A stretch of DNA of 64,000 bases from Nannocystis sp. (lineage in GTDB: Bacteria; Myxococcota_A; Polyangia; Nannocystales; Nannocystaceae). Positions 53,108 through 63,418 of the stretch are shown here, piece by piece. The notes under the pieces were generated by a model that worked only from the letters and a program-made list of their open reading frames with translations, did no database searches and was not told the origin of the DNA. The position numbers were made by a program, and so were the translations under genes. Numbering within the stretch: position 1 is the first letter of the stretch; each line of letters begins with the position of its first letter. Location: contig NZ_JADJNN010000011.1 of NCBI RefSeq assembly GCF_016714285.1, positions 248,001 through 312,000 of the forward strand. The letters are read 5' to 3'.

Positions 53108-53797
53108 ACCCTCGCCCGCCGCCTGTCCCCGCTGACCTGGCGCACCCCGGCCCGCAGCGCCCACAAGCTGTTCTCCTTCGCCCTCGCCGAGCAGGGCAGC
53201 ATGCTCGACATGCAGCTGGCCGCCGCCCACACCCCCTCGCCCGCGCGCGCCGCCCTCTACCTGCGCCACGCCGACGACGAGGCCCGCCACGCCCAGATGT
53301 TCGCCCGCCACGCCCAGCGCCTCGCCGGCGCCGCCCGCCGCCCCTTCACCCTGCCGCCGCTGCGCGCCGACTCCGAGCGCCTGTTCGAGGCCCTCGGCGA
53401 GCGCGACTTCCTCGCCTTCGTCCACCACGGCGAGGTCCGGGCCCGCGACCAGTTCGAGGCCTACCTGCAATGGTTCGCCCGCGCCGGCCGCGACGCCGAG
53501 CACCGCCTCCTCAGCGCGATCCTCGTCGACGAGCGCCGCCACTGCGACTACACCCGCGAGCTGCTCGCCGAGCTCTGCGCGGACGAGCACGAGCTGCGCC
53601 GCGCCCTGCGTCGCGTCGCCCGCTGGGAGCTCGGCCGCGGCTGGCTGCGCGCCGGTCGCTTCGTCGCCGAGCGCGTCTACGTCGCGACGATGCTGGTCCT
53701 CTACATCCTCGCCGCCCCGCTCGCCCTGCTGGTCCGCCTCGCCCGACCGATCCGCCGCGGCCTCCTCCCAACTCCAGCTCCTTCGCCCCCCGAGTGA
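53087..53797 (+). CDS. Ferritin-like di-iron domain protein with C-terminal membrane helix
   Basis: This 236-residue protein from the GTG at 53087 (an in-frame GTG at 53018 is an alternative) has a ferritin-like four-helix bundle. The candidate metal ligands are a Glu in ALAEQGSMLDMQL, the E-x-x-H of DDEARHAQMF, a Glu in GEVRARDQFEAY and the E-x-x-H of VDERRHCDYT. This is the pattern of di-iron oxidase/desaturase-like proteins. A hydrophobic helix (VYVATMLVLYILAAPLALLV) lies near the end. In the cluster it may modify the same substrate as the carbamoyltransferase. It ends 3 bases before that gene. Confidence 0.75.
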   Translation: MRPRLSATLARRLSPLTWRTPARSAHKLFSFALAEQGSMLDMQLAAAHTPSPARAALYLRHADDEARHAQMFARHAQRLAGAARRPFTLPPLRADSERLFEALGERDFLAFVHHGEVRARDQFEAYLQWFARAGRDAEHRLLSAILVDERRHCDYTRELLAELCADEHELRRALRRVARWELGRGWLRAGRFVAERVYVATMLVLYILAAPLALLVRLARPIRRGLLPTPAPSPPE

Positions 53798-53800
53798 CCC

Positions 53801-55510
53801 ATGGCCTGCGTCCTCGGCATCTCCGCCTACTACCACGACGCCGCCGCCGCCCTCGTCGTCGACGGCCAGCTGGTGGCCGCGATCCAGGAGGAGCGCCTCT
53901 CGCGGATCAAGCACGACCCCGGCCTCCCGATCTCCGCCGCCCTCGCCTGCCTCGCCCACGCCGGCATGCAGCCCGGCGACGTCGACCGCGTCGCCTTCTA
54001 CGAGGAGCCCTTCGCCAAGCTCGAGCGCGTCCTGGTCCACCTCCTGCGCCACCTGCCTCGCACCTGGCGCAGCTTCCCCCGCGCCCTCGCCGGCCAGCTC
54101 GGCCGCAAGCTGTGGGTCCTCGACCAGCTCTCCGAGGCCCTCGCCGTCCCCCGCGACCGCGTCGTCAGCTGCGAACACCACCGCAGCCACGCCGCCTCCG
54201 CCTTCCTCGTCTCGCCCTTCGAGGACGCCGCCGTGCTGGTCGTCGACGGCGTCGGCGAGGCCCACGCGACCACCCTGTGGCACGGCCAGGGCCAGAGCCT
54301 GCGCCCGCTCGCCAGCGTCGACTTCCCCCACTCCCTCGGCCTCCTCTACGCCGGCCTCACCGCCTACCTCGGCTTCGCCGTCAACGAGGGCGAGTACAAG
54401 GTGATGGGCCTCGCCGCCTGGGGCCGCCCGCGCTTCCGTGACGAGTTCACCAAGATCATCCGCCTCCACCCGGACGGCGCCTACGAGCTCGAGCTCGCCT
54501 GCTTCGCCCACATGAGCGACGCCGAGCTCGGCTTCGGCCCCGCCCTCGAGCGCCTCCTCGGACCGCGTCGCCCGCCCGGCAAACCATGGGACCTCGCCGA
54601 CCCCGCCGACCTGCGATATGCCGACATCGCCGCGACCCTGCAACAAGTGCTCGAGGAGGCCCTCCTCGGCCTCGCCCGCCGCGCCCGCGAGCTCACCCAC
54701 AGCCAATATCTCTGCCTGGCCGGCGGCGTCGCCCTCAATGCCCTCGCCAACGCCCGCCTCCTCCGCGAGTCCGGCTTTGCTCGCATCTTCGTCCAGCCCG
54801 CCGCCGGCGACGCCGGCGGGGCCATCGGCGCCGCCCTCCTGATATCTCAGCAGCTCGGCGACCCGAGGCCCCCCGCCCTCACCAGCGCCGCCCTCGGCCT
54901 CGCCATCGACACCCCGCGCACCCACGCCATCGCCCGCGCCCTCGGCCTCCCGGTCCGGCGCATCAGCGACCCCGCCGAGACCACCGCGAAGCTCGTCGCA
55001 CAGGACCGCATCGTCGCCCACGCCCGCGGCCGCTTCGAGTGGGGCCCCCGCGCCCTCGGCCAGCGATCGATCGTCGCCAACCCCCGCGCCCGCGCCACCC
55101 GCGATCGCCTCAACAAGCTGATCAAGGAGCGTGAGCCCTTCCGTCCCTTCGCCCCCGCCATCCTGTCCGAAAGGACATCTGACTATTTCGCCGGCGAACC
55201 CGACGACATGACCCCCTTCATGACCACCGTCGCCCCGGTGCGCCCAGACGCCCGCGATCGCCTCGCCGCCGTCACCCACGAGGACGGCAGCGCCCGCCTG
55301 CAAACCGTGCAGGCCGCCCGCGCCCCCGAGCTCCACGCCGTCCTCACCGCCCTCGCCACCCTGGGCGAGGACCCGATCGTCCTCAACACCTCCCTCAACG
55401 GCGCCGGCGAGCCGATCGTCGCCAGCGGCGAGGATGCCCTCGGCTTCTGGCTGCGCCACCCCGTCGACGCCCTCATCATCGACGACCTCATCATCGAGCG
55501 CGACCCATGA
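53801..55510 (+). CDS. Carbamoyltransferase (NodU/CmcH family)
   Basis: This 569-residue protein starts MACVLGISAYYHDAAAALVVDG. It moves the carbamoyl group of carbamoyl phosphate via a carbamoyl-adenylate onto a hydroxyl of its substrate. The Kae1-like N-terminal domain has the metal-binding CEHHRSHAASAF, NEGEYKVMGLAAWG and LAGGVALNALANARL; the C-terminal YrdC-like domain has WGPRALGQRSIVANPR and DPIVLNTSLNGAGEPIV. NodU and CmcH relatives act on Nod factor and cephamycin. The DUF5989 gene overlaps its stop (ATGA), marking a conserved carbamoyltransferase/DUF5989/SGNH grouping. Copy 55162-55178 of the dispersed palindrome is coding here. Confidence 0.9.
   Translation: MACVLGISAYYHDAAAALVVDGQLVAAIQEERLSRIKHDPGLPISAALACLAHAGMQPGDVDRVAFYEEPFAKLERVLVHLLRHLPRTWRSFPRALAGQLGRKLWVLDQLSEALAVPRDRVVSCEHHRSHAASAFLVSPFEDAAVLVVDGVGEAHATTLWHGQGQSLRPLASVDFPHSLGLLYAGLTAYLGFAVNEGEYKVMGLAAWGRPRFRDEFTKIIRLHPDGAYELELACFAHMSDAELGFGPALERLLGPRRPPGKPWDLADPADLRYADIAATLQQVLEEALLGLARRARELTHSQYLCLAGGVALNALANARLLRESGFARIFVQPAAGDAGGAIGAALLISQQLGDPRPPALTSAALGLAIDTPRTHAIARALGLPVRRISDPAETTAKLVAQDRIVAHARGRFEWGPRALGQRSIVANPRARATRDRLNKLIKEREPFRPFAPAILSERTSDYFAGEPDDMTPFMTTVAPVRPDARDRLAAVTHEDGSARLQTVQAARAPELHAVLTALATLGEDPIVLNTSLNGAGEPIVASGEDALGFWLRHPVDALIIDDLIIERDP
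55162..55178. repeat. Copy of dispersed palindrome (in carbamoyltransferase gene)
   Basis: CCTGTCC-GAAA-GGACAT: compact copy with five matching pairs around a GAAA loop, translated in frame. Confidence 0.45.
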
Positions 55511-55782
55511 CCTCACCCACCCCACCGAGCTCACCACCACCGAGCTCGCCCACCCCACCCGACCACACGCGCGCCCGCTTCGCGCCGCGCCCCCCACCCC
55601 CCGGCCTCGCGCGCCGCCTCGCCGCCCGCCTGCGCACCGCGGCGCGGCTGATCTTCCACTTCCTCCACCCCGCCCGCTTCATCCTCGCCCCCCTGCTCAT
55701 CGTCCTCCTCCTCGCCGGCATCCTCCTCTCGCTCACCGGCGGCCTCGCCTACGTCGCCCCCTTCGTCTACACGCTCTTCTAG
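55507..55782 (+). CDS. DUF5989 family small membrane protein
   Basis: This 91-residue protein starts with a long Pro/Ser-rich stretch and has one strong membrane helix (FILAPLLIVLLLAGILLSL). It ends APFVYTLF, which is the family's closing motif in DUF5989 proteins. In many bacteria such small proteins lie beside a carbamoyltransferase, SxtJ-like membrane protein and SGNH hydrolase. The ATG overlaps the carbamoyltransferase stop codon, implying coupled translation. The function of the family is unknown. No SxtJ gene is seen here. Confidence 0.78.
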   Translation: MTSPTPPSSPPPSSPTPPDHTRARFAPRPPPPGLARRLAARLRTAARLIFHFLHPARFILAPLLIVLLLAGILLSLTGGLAYVAPFVYTLF

Positions 55783-55871
55783 GGCTCGCTGCAAACCCGC
55801 GCGCACCGACGCTCGCGCCCCCGTGGATCTCCGCCGCGACAGCCCCGCGGTGCTCGTGTTATGCGCAGAGC

Positions 55872-57755
55872 ATGGCCTGCCATACCCTGTCCCGTCGCGT
55901 CACCGCCCTGTCCTCGTGCACCGTCCTCCTGCTCGCCGCCTGCGGCGACGACAGCCGCGCCGACACCACCGCCACCCAGGCGACCGCCACCGACGCCACC
56001 GGCGTCTCGGTCAGCGTCAGCGCCACCGACACCACCCCGCCCACCAGCAGCGCCAGCGACAGCGACAGCCCGACCACCAGCGGCAGCATGAGCGCCACCG
56101 AGGGCGCGACCACCACCAACGGCAGCACCGGCCCACTCACCGCCACCACCACCGACGCCACCACCGCAGACACCGCCAGCACCGGCGACGCCCCCTGTCC
56201 CATGGGACAGATCGAGTGCGACGGCAACACCGCCAAGGTCTGCGACGGCATGGGCGGCTTCTCCAGCGAGACCCCCTGCCCGACCGCCTGCGCCCCCATG
56301 CTCGGCTGCGTCCTCTGCGTCCCCGGCACCTACCAGTGCACCGGCGATGTCTCCCAGGTCTGCACCGACGACGGCATGGCCTGGGTCGACGGCCAGACCT
56401 GCGACGCCGTCCAGGGCCTCGCCTGCGACCCCGGCACCGGCGCCTGCCTCGGCGCCTGCGCCGGCCTCGGCACCAGCTACATCGGCTGCGATTACTACCC
56501 CGTCGTCACCCAGCAGTACGACCCCTACGTCGGCGGTAACCCCTACGCCGTCGCCGTCGCCAACACCACGGCCCAGGCCGCCACCATCACGATCACCCGC
56601 GGCGCCAACCCGGTGCTGATGGACATGGTCCCCGCCAGCAGCGTCAAGGTCATCCCGCTGCCCTGGGTCAGCGAGCTCGCCAACGGCTCCGGCCCGACCG
56701 TCCTCGCCGTCGACGCCGCCTACCGCCTGCGCTCCACCCAGCCCGTCACGGTCTATCAGTACAACCCGCTCAACGCCGACGTCACCAACGACGCATCGCT
56801 CCTGCTCCCCGTCAACACCTGGACCGGCAACTACCTGGTCGCCGCCTGGCAGAACTGGGACGGCATCAACCTGCCCGGCTGGTACTCCGTCACCGCCAGC
56901 AAAGACAACACCATGGTCACCGTCAAGGCCGCCAAGGGCGGCACGCCGACCCAGGCCGGCGGCGGCGTCGACGGCCAGGGCAACGGCGTCGTCGTGATGA
57001 ACGAGGGCGACGTATTGCAGGTGATCACCGCCTCCGGCGGCGAGCTCACCGGCTCGATCGTCACCGCCGACAAGCCCGTCCAGGTCATGGGCGGCCACGA
57101 GTGCACCCAGGTCCCGATCGGCGTCACCGCCTGCGACCACCTCGAGGAGAGCATGTTCCCCATCGAGGCCCTGGCCAAGGAGTACATCGTCGTCCCGCCC
57201 GTCCAGGTCCCCAACGACCAGGCCGAGAAGGCCGTCATCGTCCGCATCGTCGCCTCCGAGGCCAACACCACCCTCACCTTCGACCCCGACCAGGCGGTCA
57301 ACAAGCTGCTCGCCAACGCCGGCGACTTCGTCGAGATCCCGCCCACGATCGCCAAGTTCGTCGTCAAGGCCGACAAGAAGATCCTCGTCGCCGAATACAT
57401 GGTCGGCCAGGACGGCGGCTACGGCACCTCCGACCCCGCCATGCTCATCGCCGTGCCCACCGCCCAGTTCCGCAAGAACTACCTCTTTTATGCCCAGACC
57501 GGCTGGCAGGCCAACTACGTCGATATCCTCGCACCCGCTGGCGCCAATGTGATGGTCGACGGTATGGGCGTGGCAAACTTCGCCCCCATCGGCGCCACCG
57601 GCTTCTCCCTCGCCCACGTCAAGCTCAGCAACGGCGGCGACGGCTCGCACAGCGTCACCGGCGACCAGGGCGTCGGCATCTCCGTCTACGGCGTCGTCAG
57701 CTACGGCAGCTATTGGTACCCCGGCGGCCTCGACCTCGACGTCATTCCGCAGTGA
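55872..57755 (+). CDS. Lipoprotein with IgGFc-binding-protein-like domain
   Basis: This 627-residue protein starts MACHTLSRRVTALSSCTVLLLAAC, with lipobox LAAC. A ~90-residue Ser/Thr/Asp linker is followed by a Cys-rich segment (CPMGQIECDGNTAKVCDGMGG, CVPGTYQCTGDVSQVC) and a large beta-rich domain. The latter resembles the IgGFc-binding N-terminal family: YDPYVGGNPYAVAVANT, VKVIPLPW, AYRLRSTQPVTVYQYNPL, GGHECTQVPIGVTACDHLEE. Such domains are adhesive in eukaryotic and bacterial surface proteins. A dispersed palindrome, CTGTCCC-AT-GGGACAG (56195-56210), encodes CPMGQ here. Confidence 0.82.
   Translation: MACHTLSRRVTALSSCTVLLLAACGDDSRADTTATQATATDATGVSVSVSATDTTPPTSSASDSDSPTTSGSMSATEGATTTNGSTGPLTATTTDATTADTASTGDAPCPMGQIECDGNTAKVCDGMGGFSSETPCPTACAPMLGCVLCVPGTYQCTGDVSQVCTDDGMAWVDGQTCDAVQGLACDPGTGACLGACAGLGTSYIGCDYYPVVTQQYDPYVGGNPYAVAVANTTAQAATITITRGANPVLMDMVPASSVKVIPLPWVSELANGSGPTVLAVDAAYRLRSTQPVTVYQYNPLNADVTNDASLLLPVNTWTGNYLVAAWQNWDGINLPGWYSVTASKDNTMVTVKAAKGGTPTQAGGGVDGQGNGVVVMNEGDVLQVITASGGELTGSIVTADKPVQVMGGHECTQVPIGVTACDHLEESMFPIEALAKEYIVVPPVQVPNDQAEKAVIVRIVASEANTTLTFDPDQAVNKLLANAGDFVEIPPTIAKFVVKADKKILVAEYMVGQDGGYGTSDPAMLIAVPTAQFRKNYLFYAQTGWQANYVDILAPAGANVMVDGMGVANFAPIGATGFSLAHVKLSNGGDGSHSVTGDQGVGISVYGVVSYGSYWYPGGLDLDVIPQ
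56195..56210. repeat. Perfect dispersed palindrome (in IgGFc-like gene)
   Basis: CTGTCCCATGGGACAG reads the same on both strands. It is translated in frame at the start of the Cys-rich segment. Confidence 0.5.
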
Positions 57756-57808
57756 GCGCCGCATGGTCGTGATCGCACCCTGGCGATCTCGCGCCGCACA
57801 ATCCCCTG

Positions 57809-57837
57809 TTGTCCACAAGCCCCGACTCCGATACTGT
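57809..57837 (+). promoter_or_regulatory. Possible sigma-70 promoter of the Cys-rich repeat gene
   Basis: TTGTCC (57809-57814), 17 bases, then TACTGT (57832-57837) lie about 75 bases before the ATG at 57915. The spacing is ideal and the boxes are near consensus. GGGAGGG at 57901-57907 is the matching ribosome binding site. It is a by-eye assignment. Confidence 0.4.
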
Positions 57838-57914
57838 AGCGGCTTGCCACGGCGACAGTGCCGTCGATGAGTTGGACTGGACCGCGCACAGCGGTCCGTG
57901 GGGAGGGTGGAACA

Positions 57915-60350
<2,436 letters not shown>

Positions 60351-60370
60351 CCCACCACACCACCACGACC

Positions 60371-60407
60371 CGGGGCCGGTCGCTCGCCATCCGCGAGCCC
60401 GGCCCCG
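60371..60407. terminator. Hairpin between two convergent Cys-rich repeat genes
   Basis: CGGGGCCGG, a TC bulge, GCTCGC, loop CATCC, GCGAGC, CCGGCCCCG: a strong 15-bp stem in the 72-base gap between convergent stop codons. There is no clear T-run, but position and strength suit a two-way transcription stop. Confidence 0.65.
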
Positions 60408-60422
60408 TTCCTGTTCGCCGTA

Positions 60423-62017
60423 TCAGCGCACCATCAACCAGCGCGAGGCCCCGTTCTTGTGGCAATCGTGCACCGGGTTGGCCCCATCCGGCGTGGCCGC
60501 GTCGGTCGCAAAGGTGTCCGCCGAATTGCTCGTGATCGCGACGCCCTTCCACGGATAGTTGGCCAGCGCGCAGCCGTAGGCGTTCTGCGCGAACTCGTCG
60601 ATGTGCCAGGCCCCCGCGCACCCCTCCGTGGTCCCGATGTGCCAGGTGCAGATCGTCTTGTTCAGCACCAGGTTGCCCTTGAGCTGGGCCTCCTTGTACA
60701 GCACCTTGGTCCAGTTGAAGCAGGTGTTCGGCCCACCCTGCCCGTTGAACAGGTTGGTCGCCGCCGTCAACAGGTAGTCGCTACCGCGGCAGTCGATGCG
60801 CATGTCGGTCGAGACGTCGCGCAGCGCCGTCATCGTCGCCTTGGCCAGGCGATGCTTGGCCATCGTCGGGTCGCCCGCGTTCACCGCGAGGTCGTTGTAC
60901 AGCGCCTTGCCGATCGTCTGCGCCCCGAACGGGCTCTTCTCCAGCAGGGTCCAGCCGCCGTTCGCGGTCACCATGTCGCAGTACACCGGGAAGCCCGGCT
61001 GCCCGCCGCCGCCGTCCGGGTCGACGCTGTACACCCCACTCTTCGCCATCGGCAGCGCCGCCAGCAGCTCCTTGCAGCTCTTGGGCGCCGTGCACTTGCT
61101 GGTGCACCCGTCCTCCTCGACCCCGTTGCCGTCGTCGCACTGCTCGACCCCCGCCTGCACCTTGCCGTCGCCGCACTTCGCCGCCGCGCAACTGCTAAGG
61201 CACGCGTCCGTGTCGTCCATGTTGCCGTCGTCGCAGTCCTCGACGCCCACCTGAACCAGCAGGTCGCCGCACTTCGCCGCCACGCAGCTGCTGAGGCACG
61301 CGTCCGTCTCCTCCATGTTGCCGTCGTCGCACTCCTCCGTCCCCGCCTGCACCGCACCGTCGCCGCACTTCGCCGGTTCGCAGGTCGCCAGGCACGCGTC
61401 CGTGTCGTCCTGGTTGCCATCGTCACACGCCTCGACCCCTTCCTGCACCGCACCGTCGCCGCAGCTGGCCGCCAGACAGGTGGCGAGACACATGTCGGTG
61501 TCGTCGGCGTTGCCGTCGTCGCATACCTCACCGGGCTGCACCACCCGTCGCCGCAGCTGGCCAGCGCGCAGGTGTTGCTGCACTCGTCGTCGTCGACCGG
61601 GTTGCCGTCGTCGCAGGCCTCGACCCCCGCCTGGACCAGCCCGTCGCCGCACTTCGCCGCCTTGCAGGCCAACGTGCAGGCCGCGTCGTCGGCGTTCTCG
61701 GCCCCGACGTCGCACTCCTCCCCGGCGTCCTGCACCCCGTCGCCGCAGATCGGCGCCGGCCCGGTCGTCGGTTCGCCCGTGCTCCCGTCGCCCGTGCTCC
61801 CGTCGCTCACGCTCCCGGTCCCCTCGGTGAGGCCCGTCGTCGGCGCGCCCGTCGTCTCGTCCGGCGCGCCGGTGCTGGTCCCGTCCACGGTCGACTGCGT
61901 CGTCGGCCCGGCCCCGCTCGAGCCCCCGCTCGCGCCGCCATCGTCACCGCCACAGGCCGCAAGCGCCGCCGCGATCACAGCCAACCCGCTCCATCCACCC
62001 AAACTACGCAGTTTCAT
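60423..62017 (-). CDS. DUF4215 Cys-rich repeat lipoprotein with fibrinogen-like C-terminus; frame broken once
   Basis: The protein starts MKLRSLGGWSGLAVIAAALAAC, with lipobox LAAC, followed by a Thr/Gly linker and about eight Cys-rich repeats. A C-terminal fibrinogen-like domain begins SCKELLAALPMAKSGVYSVDPDGGG and has VYCDM and GGWTLL. In the third repeat, near 61545, one base is missing: CGDG should run on to VVQPGEVCDDGN, but as read the frame changes after GDG. With one base restored there are 531 residues. The rest is intact, so a sequencing error or recent mutation is likely. It converges with the gene at 57915, of the same architecture. Confidence 0.82.
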
Positions 62018-62122
62018 GGTCGCCATTGTAGGCAATGTGCCAGCGCCGCGAAGGGCTTTTTTTCAACCTACCCCGGCATACCCTCGCGCCCCGGATCCGC
62101 GCCCGCGATCCGCTGTAATGGA

Positions 62123-62223
62123 CCCGCCCGGATCAGCTGCGCCAGTAGCGGCGCGCGTACGTCCGGGGATTGGCCCGCCCGGTCAGTTGCGCCGGTAGCT
62201 GAGCGCGTACTTCAGGGGATTGG
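62123..62223. repeat. Tandem duplication across a lipoprotein's stop codon
   Basis: Units 62123-62173 and 62174-62223 are similar 51- and 50-base copies (both start CCCGCCCGG and end GGGGATTGG). The second carries the last codons and stop of the gene at 62183. The first, downstream on the minus strand, encodes a decayed version of that C-terminus (NPRTYARRYWR against NPLKYALSYRRN). Confidence 0.7.
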
Positions 62224-63250
62224 TCAGGCGATCCGACGTCACCGTCACGCTCAGCGTGAGCCGGTCGCCCGACTCATCGAGCGTCCAGGTGTTGCGCCGC
62301 CCGCCGTCGTCGGCCGTGTACGTCTGCACCAGCCGTCCCTTCACCAGGCTCACGCTGACCTGCACCGCCTTGCCGCTGTCGCTGGTCCACGGCACCGCCG
62401 GACCGTCGATCCGGTGCACCAGCGTGCGCCCCACCACCGAGGTCATCGACACCTTGTCGCCGTCGACCGCGATCGTCACCTGCTCGCGGATCGGGTTGGC
62501 ATCGCGCAGCCGCTTGCGACCGATCCCCCGGATCAGCGCGTTCAGCTCCATCGCCGCCGCCTCGATCGCCGTCTCGAGGTTCTGCCGCTGCGCGTCCCCG
62601 CCGACGAATTTGAAGGTCCCCACAAAGCGCTGCTCCGCCGGCACGACCGGCGGCGCAGGCTGCACCGGTGCAGGCTCGGGCTCGGGCGCAGGCGCAGGCG
62701 CAGGTGCGGGTGCCGGCTCGGGCGCCACTGGCGGGCTGTCCGAAGGGACAGGTGCGGGCGCGTCCGGCTTCGCCGCCGCTGGCTTCTTCGCGCCCTTCTT
62801 CGCCTCGCCCGTCGCCCCCACGCTCGCCCCACCCGCTGCCCCAGCACCCGCCCCTTCCGCGTTCGCCACCGCCGCACCACCCGCGCTCGCCCCTTCCACA
62901 CCACCCGCGCTCGCCCCTTCCACACCGCCCGCGCTCGCCCCTTCCACACCGCCCGCGCTCGCCTCCACAGCACCCGCGCTCGCCGCTCCCACGCTGCCCG
63001 CGCTCGCCCCCGCTGCCTCTGCACCCACCCGCGCCACAGCCTCGGTCTTCCCGCTCCCCGTGGCCCCGTCCGCTGCCGACCTGTCCCCAGGGACAGCCTT
63101 GGCCGCGACCACCGGATCGTCCGCAAACGGATCGTCAAACTCCTCCGGCACGGCTGCCGGCGCCGCCGCTTCACCGCAGGCGATCACCGTCAGGCACAGC
63201 AGGACCGCAACGCAACGCAGACGAGGCAAAGACCGAGACCCGACGAGCAT
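62183..63250 (-). CDS. Lipoprotein with Ala/Gly-rich repeats, unknown function
   Basis: This 355-residue protein starts MLVGSRSLPRLRCVAVLLCLTVIAC, with lipobox VIAC. The middle is a low-complexity Ala/Ser/Gly/Val stretch with three or more ASAGGVEG units, encoded by a 24-base minisatellite (~62880-62965). A Pro/Ala/Glu segment follows. The C-terminal ~145 residues form a compact beta-rich domain (RFVGTFKFVGGDAQRQNLETAIEAA ... NTWTLDESGDRLTLSVTVTSDRL) of no family I recognise, perhaps lipocalin-like. Two dispersed palindromes are coding (62736-62753, 63079-63096). Confidence 0.72.
   Translation of the reverse strand: MLVGSRSLPRLRCVAVLLCLTVIACGEAAAPAAVPEEFDDPFADDPVVAAKAVPGDRSAADGATGSGKTEAVARVGAEAAGASAGSVGAASAGAVEASAGGVEGASAGGVEGASAGGVEGASAGGAAVANAEGAGAGAAGGASVGATGEAKKGAKKPAAAKPDAPAPVPSDSPPVAPEPAPAPAPAPAPEPEPAPVQPAPPVVPAEQRFVGTFKFVGGDAQRQNLETAIEAAAMELNALIRGIGRKRLRDANPIREQVTIAVDGDKVSMTSVVGRTLVHRIDGPAVPWTSDSGKAVQVSVSLVKGRLVQTYTADDGGRRNTWTLDESGDRLTLSVTVTSDRLTNPLKYALSYRRN
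62736..62753. repeat. Copy of dispersed palindrome (in Ala/Gly-rich lipoprotein gene)
   Basis: CTGTCC-GAAG-GGACAGGT: well-preserved copy translated in frame within the Pro-rich linker. Confidence 0.5.
63079..63096. repeat. Copy of dispersed palindrome (in Ala/Gly-rich lipoprotein gene)
   Basis: ACCTGTCC-CCAG-GGACAG: one of the closest copies to the consensus, translated near the N-terminus of the mature lipoprotein. Confidence 0.55.
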
Positions 63251-63418
63251 CCGCGCACGATAGCAGCCGCGCACCGCCCCGATCTACGGTCCTGATCGTC
63301 CGTCATCCGCGACCGCCGCCCCGCGACATACCGCGACGAATGCCATCCCGGACCCACCGCTCCGCGTCCTCGCGGCTCTCGTCGGCGACCGCGGGCCTGG
63401 GCTATCCTGGCAGACTCG

